DNA of 64,000 nucleotides from Candidatus Methylomirabilis sp. (GTDB taxonomy: Bacteria; Muiribacteriota; Ozemobacteria; Ozemobacterales; Ozemobacteraceae). This document shows positions 17,859-26,667 of this stretch, one piece after another. The stretch spans positions 1 through 64,000 of the forward strand of contig DYKG01000001.1 in assembly GCA_020722725.1 (NCBI GenBank). The letters are read 5' to 3'. A model generated the notes under the pieces. It did no database searches. It saw nothing but the letters and a program-made list of their open reading frames with translations, and was not told where the DNA came from. How positions within the stretch are numbered: the first letter of the stretch is position 1; every line of letters starts with the position of its first letter. Both the position numbers and the translations under genes were made by a program.

Positions 17859-18475
17859 TTAGAATTTCTATTGCGCAACTTTTACGAGACGAAAAAAAAC
17901 TCGGCGAATTCGCACAATGCCTCGCCAACGGCGGGGTTGCAGTTATTCCCACTGATACGCTTTATGGTTTCGCCATAGCTGCCAATTGCCCGGCTGCCGT
18001 CGATAAAATTTTCGCGATTAAAAACCGCGACAGTCGCAAACCCCTGATTCTTTTTCTGGAAAATTTTGAAAACCTTGATGAAACCGGTATAAAAACCGAT
18101 TCAAAGCAGGCAGAAATGCTGCAGAAATACTGGCCGGGTGCTTTGACAGCTGTTTTTCCATGCCCGCTGCACCCCTCGATTTCAGCCTTCAATTTTCCAA
18201 CTCTTGGCATCAGGGTTCCGGGGCATCGACTTCTACTCGCCCTGTTGCAGCGCCTGCCATGCCATTTACTGACCACTTCCGCAAATCGCTCTGGGTTTCC
18301 TTCTGATCCTGACCCTGAAAAAATCGCCGGCGAATTTGCCGGTGAAATTGACTGGTTGATAGAAGACGGGATTCTGCCCACTGCTCTGGCTTCAACGGTA
18401 GTTGATCTGAGCAGTGAGCCGTGGCGCGTATTGAGGCAGGGTTCGATCAACCTCGACGCGTATTTATCAGAATAA
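17855..18475 (+). CDS. tsaC: Threonylcarbamoyl-AMP synthase
   Basis: A 206-residue protein of the YrdC/Sua5/TsaC family that makes threonylcarbamoyl-AMP for the t6A modification of tRNAs reading ANN codons. Family motifs seen are PTDTLYGFA, KNRDSRKPL, LGIRVPGH and TTSANRSG. It is short, with no C-terminal Sua5 domain, hence TsaC-like. ATG 17855 overlaps the prmC stop. The gene order prfA-prmC-tsaC is common in bacteria. Confidence 0.93.
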   Translation: MIRISIAQLLRDEKKLGEFAQCLANGGVAVIPTDTLYGFAIAANCPAAVDKIFAIKNRDSRKPLILFLENFENLDETGIKTDSKQAEMLQKYWPGALTAVFPCPLHPSISAFNFPTLGIRVPGHRLLLALLQRLPCHLLTTSANRSGFPSDPDPEKIAGEFAGEIDWLIEDGILPTALASTVVDLSSEPWRVLRQGSINLDAYLSE

Positions 18476-18519
18476 GAAGTCGGTAGCCAAGAAGCTTGAA
18501 AACCAAAACATTTTACCAA

Positions 18520-18546
18520 ATTAAGAGCCTGAGCTTAACTTTTTTT
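18520..18546 (+). terminator. Weak terminator after tsaC
   Basis: A short imperfect stem (TTAAGAGC...GCTTAA with a bulge) is followed by a run of seven T (18540-18546). It separates the housekeeping run from the chemoreceptor promoter just downstream. The stem is marginal. Confidence 0.35.
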
Positions 18547-18569
18547 CACCATGACAATTTAGCAAATGA

Positions 18570-18597
18570 TCAGCTTTTTTGTGCCGCTTGCCGATAA
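18570..18597 (+). promoter_or_regulatory. Sigma-28-type promoter of the chemoreceptor gene
   Basis: GCCGATAA at 18590-18597 matches the sigma-28 -10 consensus exactly. TCAGCTTT (18570-18577) matches the -35 box at five of eight positions after a 12-base spacer. The start of the chemoreceptor gene lies 58 bases downstream. Chemoreceptors are classical members of the sigma-28 regulon, which makes this the best supported site of its kind here. Confidence 0.65.
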
Positions 18598-18654
18598 GTT
18601 TAGCTGAATATTTAATTAAACCTGTGGTAGAATAACACTCCAAAAGAATAGGCA

Positions 18655-20193
18655 ATGAAAAAGGTACCGCTACAATATAAAATTACGCTTCTTATGCTGA
18701 TTTTGGCACTAATTCCCGTGCTTGGTGCCAATTTCATTTTTCATTTCACGCGAAAAGTTTTCACTGCCCGTTATGTTATAACCGGAACGAAAAACGTGGC
18801 GATTCAGCTCAACGGAATGGGCAAGACCGAAGATGTCATCGAACTTGAAGAACGACCATTGGAGGAATTCCAGGATCCTGATGCTGAAACTCCGCTAACC
18901 GAAGAAGAATTACAGGCAAAAAAAGCCAAAGCAATCCAGGAGGCTGCCTATTCTCTTGAAACAAAGTTAATGAACGTCGGAATTCTCGATGAGTTCGTTG
19001 AAAGCAAGACAAAAGAACTTGAAACGCTTGACGAGGCTTTGATCGATCTTGAAAAATTTGCCAGATATTTTTATATCGGGTCTCTGGTGTTTATCCCCTG
19101 TGCGGTAATCATTCTCTGGATCTTCATGAATTCAATGTCAGCACCAGTCAAAGATGTTATTGAAAAGCTCAAGGCATTTCAGAATGAGGCTGGCGAAGTT
19201 GTTCAAACCGACTTACTGGAATCAGCGATTCAGTTTGAGAGTTTTCTTTCGACCGCAAAAACCATACTGAATGAAACCTATTCAATTTCTCAGGAGTTGA
19301 ATCGCAAGCTTGAGCCATTGACCAGTATGGTGGTGTTCAGCGATGAGAACGTCAGACAGTTTTTCACTGATGTACAGGAAATTTCGCGCAGTTCGAATTA
19401 CATTGCCAACACTCTTGAATCGACCACTTCGCATATTCAGGAAGTCTCGGCTTCTGCACAGACTATTGCCGACCGATCCCATGAGGCTGCAACCGATTCT
19501 GCTGAAGCTGCAGCCATTGCTGCTGAAGGTAAAAACGCGGTCAGTGAAACCATTGACACCATGGAATCGATAAAAGATGAAGTTCTCGGTCTTGAAGACG
19601 TTATCGAGAACCTTAACTCTGCCGGTAAGCAGATCGGTGAAATCGTTAACACGATTACCAACATCGCATATCAGACCAACCTTCTTGCACTTAACGCGGC
19701 AATTGAAGCAGCCCGTGCCGGTGAACACGGACAGGGTTTCACCGTGGTTGCCGGTGAGGTCAGAAAACTCGCCGAAGAATCAGGCGAAGCCGCCGAAGAT
19801 ATCGGCAAAAAAATTAAAGAAATGTTGCAAAAGACCGGCAAAGCGGTCGAAACAATCAATCGTGGTGCGGAAAAGGTTATCGATGGCGTTAATATTGCCA
19901 ACGTTGCCGGTAACAACCTCGATAAGATCGTCAGCTCGGTCATGAATGTTAACAAGATGATTCAGGATATCAGTGCCGCCAGTACCGAGCAGTCACAGAA
20001 TATTGATTCGCTCAGGGGCAGTATTGAAAGCATCTCTGGCGCAACCAAGATAACCTCAGAAGGCACTAAGAGAGTTGCTGCCGCAGTCAAAGAGCAATTG
20101 GCCCACATCAGGCAATACATGAACGTTACCAGAGAGCTTTTGACCCTGGTGCAACTGATGAGCGACATGCTCGACAAATTCAATCTCCATTAA
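18655..20193 (+). CDS. Methyl-accepting chemotaxis protein
   Basis: A 512-residue chemoreceptor. The first membrane helix spans about 9-30 and the second about 138-160, leaving a short acidic external domain of roughly 105 residues with no known sensor fold recognised. The cytoplasmic part is a long helical hairpin. Its tip is the highly conserved kinase-contact region, with [27 protein letters not shown] and [14 protein letters not shown] canonical HAMP domain is not obvious after the second helix. The protein passes ligand or mechanical signals to CheA/CheW at the cell pole. Tsc/Che partner genes are not in the window. A sigma-28-like promoter precedes it. Confidence 0.93.
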   Translation: MKKVPLQYKITLLMLILALIPVLGANFIFHFTRKVFTARYVITGTKNVAIQLNGMGKTEDVIELEERPLEEFQDPDAETPLTEEELQAKKAKAIQEAAYSLETKLMNVGILDEFVESKTKELETLDEALIDLEKFARYFYIGSLVFIPCAVIILWIFMNSMSAPVKDVIEKLKAFQNEAGEVVQTDLLESAIQFESFLSTAKTILNETYSISQELNRKLEPLTSMVVFSDENVRQFFTDVQEISRSSNYIANTLESTTSHIQEVSASAQTIADRSHEAATDSAEAAAIAAEGKNAVSETIDTMESIKDEVLGLEDVIENLNSAGKQIGEIVNTITNIAYQTNLLALNAAIEAARAGEHGQGFTVVAGEVRKLAEESGEAAEDIGKKIKEMLQKTGKAVETINRGAEKVIDGVNIANVAGNNLDKIVSSVMNVNKMIQDISAASTEQSQNIDSLRGSIESISGATKITSEGTKRVAAAVKEQLAHIRQYMNVTRELLTLVQLMSDMLDKFNLH

Positions 20194-20246
20194 ATCTTTC
20201 AACTCCTGCCTGTTTTTGTCGATGTATTACCTGAGGTGCAAAATTG

Positions 20247-21284
20247 ATGGCCCATAATTCTTTGTTTTCCTGTAATTTCGATGAATTCAAAAAGATCGTA
20301 ACTGACCTGGGATTGCCGCAGTTCCGCGCACGTCAGGTCTGGGACTGGGTTTTCAAGAAATTTGTCTTTTCTTTTGATGATATGACCAATTTATCAAAAA
20401 AAGACAGAGAAACGCTGCAACAGGAATTTCCCAAAATTCTGCCTCCGGTAAGGAAACTTGCCAAAGCGCAGGATGGCACCATAAAAATTGTTATTGAACT
20501 GCATGATGGCAATCTGGTTGAAGCCGTTGCCATGCCCGATGAAGATTCTCTGACTTTTTGTCTGTCAAGCCAGGTTGGATGCCCGATTGGCTGCATTTTC
20601 TGCCGCACCGGCGTTGGCGGATTGACCCGGAATCTTACCTGTGAAGAGATTCTTCTACAGGTAATGATGTTGATCAGAAAAACCGGACAAAAGCCGACTA
20701 ATATAGTATTTATGGGAATGGGCGAACCATTTCTCAATCGCCAGGCGGTTTTTGCCGCGATCGACGCGCTTACTGACCCGACCGGGCTTGGTCTGGCAAC
20801 CCGCAGAATAACCGTTTCCACTTCTGGTGTCACGATTGGCATCGATGCGCTGGCGAAAAGGCCGGGAGAAGTTAATCTGGCGGTGTCTTTGCATAGCGTT
20901 GACAATCTTACCCGCACCCGCCTGGTTCCAATTAACAGGAAATACCCACTGGAAAAGCTTCGTGCCTCAATTGCCGCTTATTGCGAAGCCACCGGTCGTC
21001 GTGTCACCTTTGAAATGGTTCTGTTAAAAGGCATTAACGATCAGGAAGTCGATGCATTCAACCTCGTCAATTTTTGTGAGGGCCTGGTATGTCATATCAA
21101 CATTGTAAGATTTAACCGGTTCCCAGGGGTTAATCTTGAACCCGCTGGCGAAGAAAACGAACGCGAATTCCGCCGAATTCTGAAAAAGGCCGGAATCGCG
21201 GTAACTGTCAGAAAATCACGGGGCAGTGATATTCTCGCTGCCTGCGGGCAACTTTCAGGAAGTGACAATGAGCAAGAAAAGTAG
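20247..21284 (+). CDS. rlmN: 23S rRNA (adenine2503-C2)-methyltransferase
   Basis: A 345-residue radical-SAM enzyme that methylates A2503 of 23S rRNA and A37 of some tRNAs. The iron-sulfur cluster motif CxxxCxxC is at Cys112, 116 and 119 (CPIGCIFC). GMGEPFLN and the C-terminal cysteine in AACGQL, used for the methyl transfer, are present. ATG 20247 is chosen over TTG 20244 because GAGGTG lies eight bases before it. The gene overlaps the PASTA gene by 17 bases. RlmN also heads the Firmicutes prpC-prkC-rpe cluster that this region resembles. Confidence 0.95.
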   Translation: MAHNSLFSCNFDEFKKIVTDLGLPQFRARQVWDWVFKKFVFSFDDMTNLSKKDRETLQQEFPKILPPVRKLAKAQDGTIKIVIELHDGNLVEAVAMPDEDSLTFCLSSQVGCPIGCIFCRTGVGGLTRNLTCEEILLQVMMLIRKTGQKPTNIVFMGMGEPFLNRQAVFAAIDALTDPTGLGLATRRITVSTSGVTIGIDALAKRPGEVNLAVSLHSVDNLTRTRLVPINRKYPLEKLRASIAAYCEATGRRVTFEMVLLKGINDQEVDAFNLVNFCEGLVCHINIVRFNRFPGVNLEPAGEENEREFRRILKKAGIAVTVRKSRGSDILAACGQLSGSDNEQEK

Positions 21285-22476
21285 CGAATCCTGCCTTTCC
21301 ATTCTGCTGAAAATGTCGATTATGCTGGGAGTTTTGGCATTGGTGGCAATTGTCAGCGTGTATTTCGCTTACCAGAAATTAAATGAATTTTTCAATCGTG
21401 GTGAAACCATGGTTATTCCGGATTTTCGCGGTATGCACATTGTCGAGGTTTTCAAAAGCAAGCCAGCCGGGCTCGATGTTGTAAGACGTGACGAAAAATA
21501 TGATGATAAACAGCCCAAAGACCACGTTATCGCTCAGTTTCCCGATCCTGGAACCGTGGTAAAACAGGGCAAAAAGGTGCAGCTTTCTATTTCGCTCGGA
21601 ATTCAGAGAGTAAGTGTTCCCGATATGAGGGGCAATAACATGCGCGAAGTCGATCTGGCTCTGCTGAATTCTCAGCTGGTTGCCGGTGATCGTGCCTATA
21701 TTTACTCCGACAAAGTGGCTCATGATCGCCTGATTGGCCAATCGCCGATGCCCGGTGAAGAATATGGGGTCAATAAAGAAGTCGATCTGCTGATAAGCCT
21801 TGGCCGTCGCCATGAAAGCCTGGTTCTGCCAAGTCTTGTCGGTTCAACCCTCGATGAAGGAAAAAACAAGCTTAAAGCCTGGGGTTTTAATTTCGGTCGA
21901 ATCTATTCAAGAAAAGACTCTGGTCGTCCCAAATTTCAGATTATTTCAACCACACCATCTCCCTATTCAAGATTGAAAAAAGGTGAGGTTGTCAGTCTGC
22001 TGATTTCTGCCGGCGATGATGAAGGAACTGCGACCAGTGAAGATTTGAAGAAATTTGAAATTTTCTCGGGCGCCACAGCCACATCCGCCAAAATGCCTGA
22101 TCCTGCTGAAAAACCTGATCAGAAAATGCCGCCGCCCAGGATTCTCATTGCTGACTCACCAGCTTCGGCGAATGTGACCGGCAATCCGGCAGTTAAACCA
22201 GCCGTTAATCCTGCGATAAATCCCGCAATTGTTGTGGCGCCGCCAGAAGTTGAGCAGGAAGCTTCAGCAATGAAAGAACTCAGCTTTGTAATGCCCGATG
22301 GTTTCATGCCCAAAGAAGTGAAGTTTATCCACATAACTCCGGTGGGCAGGGAGCAGATTTATGCCGGAACCCACAAACCTTTGGATCTTGTTAAGGTTAA
22401 GGCACCTAAAGTGCCGAATAGTAAAGTACAGATATATATAAATGATGTCCCCATCGAAGAAAGAACTATCGAGTAA
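21268..22476 (+). CDS. Membrane-anchored PASTA-repeat protein without kinase
   Basis: A 402-residue protein with a short cytoplasmic tail, one membrane helix (about 13-35) and three consecutive PASTA-like repeats (about 45-260). Each repeat contains a P-(D/S)-(F/M/L)-x-G element (IPDFRGM, VPDMRGN, LPSLVGS) and ends in VxLxIS(L/A)G. A Pro/Ala-rich linker and a small beta-rich end follow. PASTA repeats bind peptidoglycan stem peptides or muropeptides. They normally form the external part of a PknB/PrkC kinase, but here no kinase domain is present. The next gene encodes a kinase-fold protein, so the two may form the split equivalent. The start at ATG 21268 follows AGGAAG. Confidence 0.85.
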   Translation: MSKKSSESCLSILLKMSIMLGVLALVAIVSVYFAYQKLNEFFNRGETMVIPDFRGMHIVEVFKSKPAGLDVVRRDEKYDDKQPKDHVIAQFPDPGTVVKQGKKVQLSISLGIQRVSVPDMRGNNMREVDLALLNSQLVAGDRAYIYSDKVAHDRLIGQSPMPGEEYGVNKEVDLLISLGRRHESLVLPSLVGSTLDEGKNKLKAWGFNFGRIYSRKDSGRPKFQIISTTPSPYSRLKKGEVVSLLISAGDDEGTATSEDLKKFEIFSGATATSAKMPDPAEKPDQKMPPPRILIADSPASANVTGNPAVKPAVNPAINPAIVVAPPEVEQEASAMKELSFVMPDGFMPKEVKFIHITPVGREQIYAGTHKPLDLVKVKAPKVPNSKVQIYINDVPIEERTIE

Positions 22477-22496
22477 GGTAAGTATCGGAGGCAGTA

Positions 22497-23714
22497 ATGA
22501 TCGGTGAAATTATCAGCGACAAATATAAAATTGTTGCGCCATTGTCTGAAAGCCTGATGTATGAAGTATTCAAGGCTGATGAAATTGCGACCGGCGCAAC
22601 CGTTGTCGTTAAAATTCTTAAAGAGAATATGGCAGCCAGCTCTGAACGGGTTAAATGCTTCAGTGACGAAATTCGCGCCTTTGCCAGCATTTCCCATCCA
22701 CTGGTTGCTGAAATTCTCGATATCGACATGTTGAATGACCGTCCGTACGTGGTTACTCAGCTGGTTGAAGGAAATGATCTGCATGCCTGGATCAAGGGCA
22801 AAACTTTACCATTTGCCGAAGTTATCAAAATCATGCAGGATCTGGCAACTCTGCTGCAATATGCGTGTGATCAGCAGGTCAGCTGCCGAACCATCAAGCT
22901 TTCCAATGTTATTCGCAGTAAGGATGGAAAGCTGAAAGTGCTTTCTTTTACCCATCCCAGGCTTAAGCTTGTGGGAAATGCACGGTCTAATGAAGGCTCC
23001 GGGGTTCAATCAGATCTGTATTTTCTGGGAAACACCATGTTTGAATTGCTGACCGGTGAATCACCGATTAGAAATCGTGGTGGACTTAACGAGCTTTGGG
23101 ATATGAAACTTGAAAGCCTTTTGCGGGTGCGGCATTCTGATCTTAATCCCGATCAGATAAGCAAAGTGGTTGGCTTTATCAGAAGAACTCTGACCCGTGA
23201 AATGGAAAACCGTTTTGCTTCTCATGAAGAATTTCTAAAAGCCATCGCTGATCTGGCTGGAATTGTGCGCAGCAATGCCATCAGGCAACGGGGTCGTCAG
23301 CTTTCTATGGCTTCGCAGGTTGTCGATGCTCTTAATGGGCGCATGTCAAACGTTAACACTGCCATGCCGGTCATGATGCCAAAAACTGCAAGTATGGCAG
23401 CGGCGGCAGTGAATCAGGTTAATAATGATACTGTGGCTGAAAATATTGAAACTATCAGAACTGCTGATGCAATCTCAGGCAACCTGGCTCTGGCAGCAGA
23501 GAGTGATGAGGAAACTGGAATTTCGGAACTAAACGATGGTCTGCCTGAATTGAAAAAATCTCGCCAGCCCGCTCTTCGTCTGCTTAAAAACGACGATGTC
23601 AGTACCGATAAAAAAGTATGGAATGAAGCCGAAGAAACCCATTGGTTGCGTAATCCGGTAATTTTTATGGGTTTGACTCTGTTGGTCATGATTCTCATGA
23701 TTCTTTTCTGGTGA
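22497..23714 (+). CDS. Tail-anchored pseudokinase of the PknB type
   Basis: A 405-residue protein whose first 260 residues align with Hanks-type Ser/Thr kinases. The beta-3 lysine is kept (VVVKIL, Lys39) and so is the helix-F aspartate (SDLYFLG, Asp173). The catalytic loop, normally HRDIKPSN, reads CRTIKLSN (130-137), and the DFG triad reads SFT (150-152). The catalytic and metal-binding aspartates are both lost. The glycine-rich loop is also degenerate. A linker of about 110 residues leads to a C-terminal membrane helix (about 383-405), so it is tail-anchored with the kinase fold in the cytoplasm. GGAGG precedes the ATG. It probably pairs with the PASTA protein as a non-catalytic sensor or scaffold. 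Confidence 0.82.
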   Translation: MIGEIISDKYKIVAPLSESLMYEVFKADEIATGATVVVKILKENMAASSERVKCFSDEIRAFASISHPLVAEILDIDMLNDRPYVVTQLVEGNDLHAWIKGKTLPFAEVIKIMQDLATLLQYACDQQVSCRTIKLSNVIRSKDGKLKVLSFTHPRLKLVGNARSNEGSGVQSDLYFLGNTMFELLTGESPIRNRGGLNELWDMKLESLLRVRHSDLNPDQISKVVGFIRRTLTREMENRFASHEEFLKAIADLAGIVRSNAIRQRGRQLSMASQVVDALNGRMSNVNTAMPVMMPKTASMAAAAVNQVNNDTVAENIETIRTADAISGNLALAAESDEETGISELNDGLPELKKSRQPALRLLKNDDVSTDKKVWNEAEETHWLRNPVIFMGLTLLVMILMILFW

Positions 23715-23718
23715 TTTT

Positions 23719-24375
23719 ATGAAAAGAAAAGCAATGATTGCGCCATCTATTCTTTCAGCCAATTTTGCCAATTTTGGTGAAGACCTCAGAGTGCTTGAAG
23801 AAGTTGGCGCAGACTGGGTTCATGTCGATGTCATGGACGGTCATTTTGTACCGAATCTGACTTTTGGGCCCCCGGTAATCAAGGCATTGCGACCACACAG
23901 CCGGCTGCCATTCGATGTTCATCTGATGATCGAAGCCCCGGAAACCTGGCTTGATGCCTATAAAGATGCCGGTGCCGACCGCATTACTTTTCACATTGAG
24001 GCCTGTAACCATTCTCACCGCTATCTTGCCAGGGTCAGAGAGCTGGGGCTGGCATCAGGCATAACCCTTAATCCACAGACCCCCCTATGTTTGATCGAAT
24101 ACCTGCTCGATCAATGCGATCAGGTGCTGTTAATGTCGGTTAATCCAGGGTTTGGCGGCCAGAAATTCATTGAAGGGGTTTTACCAAAAATTTCCCAGTT
24201 GCGCAAAATGATCGATGAGCGTGGTCTAAAAACCCTGATTCAGGTTGATGGGGGAATCAGTCTGCAGAATGCCCAAAGAATTTTCGATGCAGGTGCCGAT
24301 GTATTAGTAATGGGGTCTGCATTTTTTTCCGCTACCGATAAGAAAGAGCTGGTCAAAAGAGTGCAGAACCTCTGA
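23719..24375 (+). CDS. rpe: Ribulose-phosphate 3-epimerase
   Basis: A 218-residue TIM-barrel enzyme interconverting ribulose 5-phosphate and xylulose 5-phosphate in the pentose phosphate pathway. Family motifs are SILSANF, VHVDVMDGHFVPN, FDVHLMIE, MSVNPGFGGQ and QVDGGI. All metal ligands and catalytic aspartates appear present. It starts four bases after the pseudokinase stop. Rpe also lies downstream of prkC in Firmicutes. Confidence 0.96.
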   Translation: MKRKAMIAPSILSANFANFGEDLRVLEEVGADWVHVDVMDGHFVPNLTFGPPVIKALRPHSRLPFDVHLMIEAPETWLDAYKDAGADRITFHIEACNHSHRYLARVRELGLASGITLNPQTPLCLIEYLLDQCDQVLLMSVNPGFGGQKFIEGVLPKISQLRKMIDERGLKTLIQVDGGISLQNAQRIFDAGADVLVMGSAFFSATDKKELVKRVQNL

Positions 24376-24399
24376 AATTAGATTACAGAGGCGAACAAA

Positions 24400-25743
24400 A
24401 TGCTCGAAGCTCCAAGAAATATGATTGGGCTCCTGGTTCAGCTCGAACAGGAATCCAGAGAAAACCCAGATGATATTCAGCTGATGCTGAGACTGGCACG
24501 CCTGTATCTCAAGAATGGTGCAGAAGACGATGCGGTAAGGGTTTTTCAGAAAATTCTCAAAATTGAACCGGAAAATGCGGTTGTTATGGTTGAACTGGCC
24601 AACTGCCGTATTCGCCAGCGCCTGTTTGAAGAAGCAATCTTTCTTCTCGAACGGGCCCAGGAGATAAAACCTGGGTTCTATGCGGTTTTTCTGACCTTTT
24701 CCCGGCTCCATGAAGCGATGAAAAATGCTGAAAAGCAGGTCAGTTTCATGATGCTTGCTGCCAATGCCGCACCCGAAAAGACTGAAATCAGATTGGGTCT
24801 TGCCGATCTGCTGAAGCGATTTGGTGATTTAACCGGGGCAATTGCTCAATACCGCGCTCTGATTGACGAGCATCCGAAACTCGAACCGGCTCTCTTTGCG
24901 CTTGGCACTCTGCTGATGAACCGCAATGAGCTCAATGATGCAATGCTTTGCTTCAGGCGCATCCTCAATATCAATCCCGGTGCTTTTGATGCCCATTTTA
25001 ATCTGGCGAACTGCCTGTTTCGCCAGAAAAAATACCAGATGGCGATCACCCATTTCCGCTTTGCCAGCCGCAGTCGCCAGCTGCTCGAGCGTTCTTTGTA
25101 TCTCTCAGCTCAATGCCACGTTCAGATGAAAGACTTTGATCGGGCGATCGTGGCGATGGAACAGCTGGTAACCTACGATGAAAACAATATTTCCTATCAT
25201 AAAAGTCTGGCAGAAATTTATTCATCAGCCGGCGAGCATGATCTGGCAAAAGATGCCTGGAAGCAGCTGAGCCGAATTGCTCCTGATCGCCCGGAATTCA
25301 TGGTTAAGCATGCCCAGACTCTGGTATTGCTCAAAGACTTTGACCGGGCTGAAAAAGTTCTCGACACCCTTTTTAGAATGCATCCAGGGCATGTGGAAGG
25401 TCATCGGGTACTGGGAGAAATCTATTTGCAGAAGGGTCTTTACAAGACGGCTGTCGAAGAGTTCACCCGAACTCTGATGATCAACGAAAATTATTCTGCC
25501 GTCTATCTTGACCTGGCAAGGGTCTATGCCGCGATGAACGATGCCTGGAAGGAATATGAGTCGCTGAAAAAGGCGGTTGAACTCGGGGTTGAGAAAGTTG
25601 AAGTGCTGCTTAAACTTGGTCAGCTTGAAAAACGTCTGAAAATGCCGGCATTCCTCGATCGCTTTCGTCGAATTATCGAGCTCGATCCACATTCACTCTG
25701 TGCTCAGGAGGCCGAATACTATCTCAAGCATCAGGCCGCCTGA
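24400..25743 (+). CDS. Soluble TPR-repeat protein
   Basis: A 447-residue protein made almost wholly of TPR-like helical repeats, about a dozen units of 34 residues. Typical elements are LARLYLKNGAEDDAVRVF and FNLANCLFRQKKY. No signal peptide or membrane helix is seen, so it is probably a cytoplasmic protein-binding scaffold. AGAGG lies before the ATG at 24400, 24 bases after rpe, so it is likely the last gene of that transcript. A palindromic element followed by T-rich sequence comes 48 bases after the stop. Confidence 0.85.
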   Translation: MLEAPRNMIGLLVQLEQESRENPDDIQLMLRLARLYLKNGAEDDAVRVFQKILKIEPENAVVMVELANCRIRQRLFEEAIFLLERAQEIKPGFYAVFLTFSRLHEAMKNAEKQVSFMMLAANAAPEKTEIRLGLADLLKRFGDLTGAIAQYRALIDEHPKLEPALFALGTLLMNRNELNDAMLCFRRILNINPGAFDAHFNLANCLFRQKKYQMAITHFRFASRSRQLLERSLYLSAQCHVQMKDFDRAIVAMEQLVTYDENNISYHKSLAEIYSSAGEHDLAKDAWKQLSRIAPDRPEFMVKHAQTLVLLKDFDRAEKVLDTLFRMHPGHVEGHRVLGEIYLQKGLYKTAVEEFTRTLMINENYSAVYLDLARVYAAMNDAWKEYESLKKAVELGVEKVEVLLKLGQLEKRLKMPAFLDRFRRIIELDPHSLCAQEAEYYLKHQAA

Positions 25744-25790
25744 TTAACCACATTAAAGAAAATGTTATACGGTTCACAGAAGAAATATTC

Positions 25791-25824
25791 GCAGGGGCCG
25801 ACCTCTGTGTCGGCCCGCTTTTAT
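25791..25824 (+). terminator. Palindromic repeat acting as possible terminator
   Basis: Arms GGGCCGAC (25795-25802) and GTCGGCCC (25809-25816) flank a six-base loop and are followed by GCTTTTATAT. It lies between the converging TPR and prepilin-peptidase-like genes. The unit is a copy of a dispersed repeat also found at 59952-59979. Confidence 0.6.
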
Positions 25825-25839
25825 ATAAAAAGGATTGTT

Positions 25840-26562
25840 TTATACAACCGTTAGCATTGCCAGTATTGCCGCCATCTGCATGGCGGCAAATATTTTTTCG
25901 GCAGCGTCTGGTTTGAAAATGCTTAAAACTGCCGGCACCAGTATTATTATCGCGGAGTAGAAGCCCATTCGCGGTGCCAGAGCGAAAATTGTCAGAAAAC
26001 TCAAGCCCGCCCATGCCGGAAAAATTTCATATTTTTGTTTAAAAGTGGCGATTGTGCCAATCATAAATGCTATCAATGGCGCGGCTTTAACCGGTAAAGA
26101 TAAAAATGGGCACCCATTTATCGGGAAATTGAAAAGAATAAAAATCATGGTCGGCAAGATATAGGGGCCGGGTTCGAGAACTTCTCGGCGAATAAAAATT
26201 ACCGTGGCCACATACCAGATTACCGCTTTGCTGGCCATTGCAATGAATGACAAATTTAAACCGGTTTTTAAAAAGCTCAGGGCAAGAATCGCGGCGATCG
26301 ATGCCTCTACAACCGGGTATTGCCAGGAAATCGGAGCCTGACAGTAGCGGCATTTTCCGCGAAGCAGAAGCCAGCTGAAAACCGGAATCAGATCACCGGC
26401 GTGCAACTGATGAGTGCATTTGGGGCATGAAGATGGCGGAAAAATTACGGAAGTGCCACTTGCCATGCGAAGAATGACTACATTGCAGAAACTGCCAAGC
26501 AGGCTGCCAAAGACGGCAAAAAATACGGTCAGAAGATTTTGCAGTAACTCGTTATGAGGCAT
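25840..26562 (-). CDS. Prepilin-peptidase-like membrane protein lacking catalytic aspartates
   Basis: A 240-residue polytopic membrane protein of the PilD/GspO family. The N-terminal domain is well kept, with GSFCNVVI and two CxxC pairs (Cys46/49 and Cys71/74), as in the zinc-binding methylase region. The peptidase half should carry one aspartate before ILP and another in GxGD. Here the first region reads FIRREVLEPGPYILPT and no GxGD occurs. The only aspartates in the whole chain are in HAGD and KPDAA. It therefore seems unable to cleave prepilins, though it might still bind or methylate them. The pilin-like gene is just upstream, separated by a strong terminator. The ribosome site is weak. 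Confidence 0.8.
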   Translation of the reverse strand: MPHNELLQNLLTVFFAVFGSLLGSFCNVVILRMASGTSVIFPPSSCPKCTHQLHAGDLIPVFSWLLLRGKCRYCQAPISWQYPVVEASIAAILALSFLKTGLNLSFIAMASKAVIWYVATVIFIRREVLEPGPYILPTMIFILFNFPINGCPFLSLPVKAAPLIAFMIGTIATFKQKYEIFPAWAGLSFLTIFALAPRMGFYSAIIILVPAVLSIFKPDAAEKIFAAMQMAAILAMLTVV

Positions 26563-26591
26563 AAATATCTTTCAAATTCAAAATTTTGATC

Positions 26592-26620
26592 AGAATAATT
26601 GATTTGACGAAATAAGGCAA
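26592..26620 (-). promoter_or_regulatory. Possible promoter of the prepilin-peptidase-like gene
   Basis: On the minus strand TTGCCT, a 17-base spacer and TATTCT match the sigma-70 consensus at four of six positions each. It lies just after the pilin terminator, where a new promoter would be needed to transcribe 25840-26562. Confidence 0.35.
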
Positions 26621-26655
26621 AAAAAAAAAGAGCGACCAAAGTCGCTCAATTTTTT
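26619..26655 (-). terminator. Strong intrinsic terminator of the pilin gene
   Basis: A perfect 7-bp stem, GAGCGAC (26630-26636) with GTCGCTC (26641-26647) and loop CAAA, is followed on the minus strand by eleven T (26619-26629). On the plus strand it is followed by six T, so it can work both ways. It ends the pilin-like transcript 20 bases after its stop. Confidence 0.88.
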
Positions 26656-26667
26656 CAGGTAACTGAA

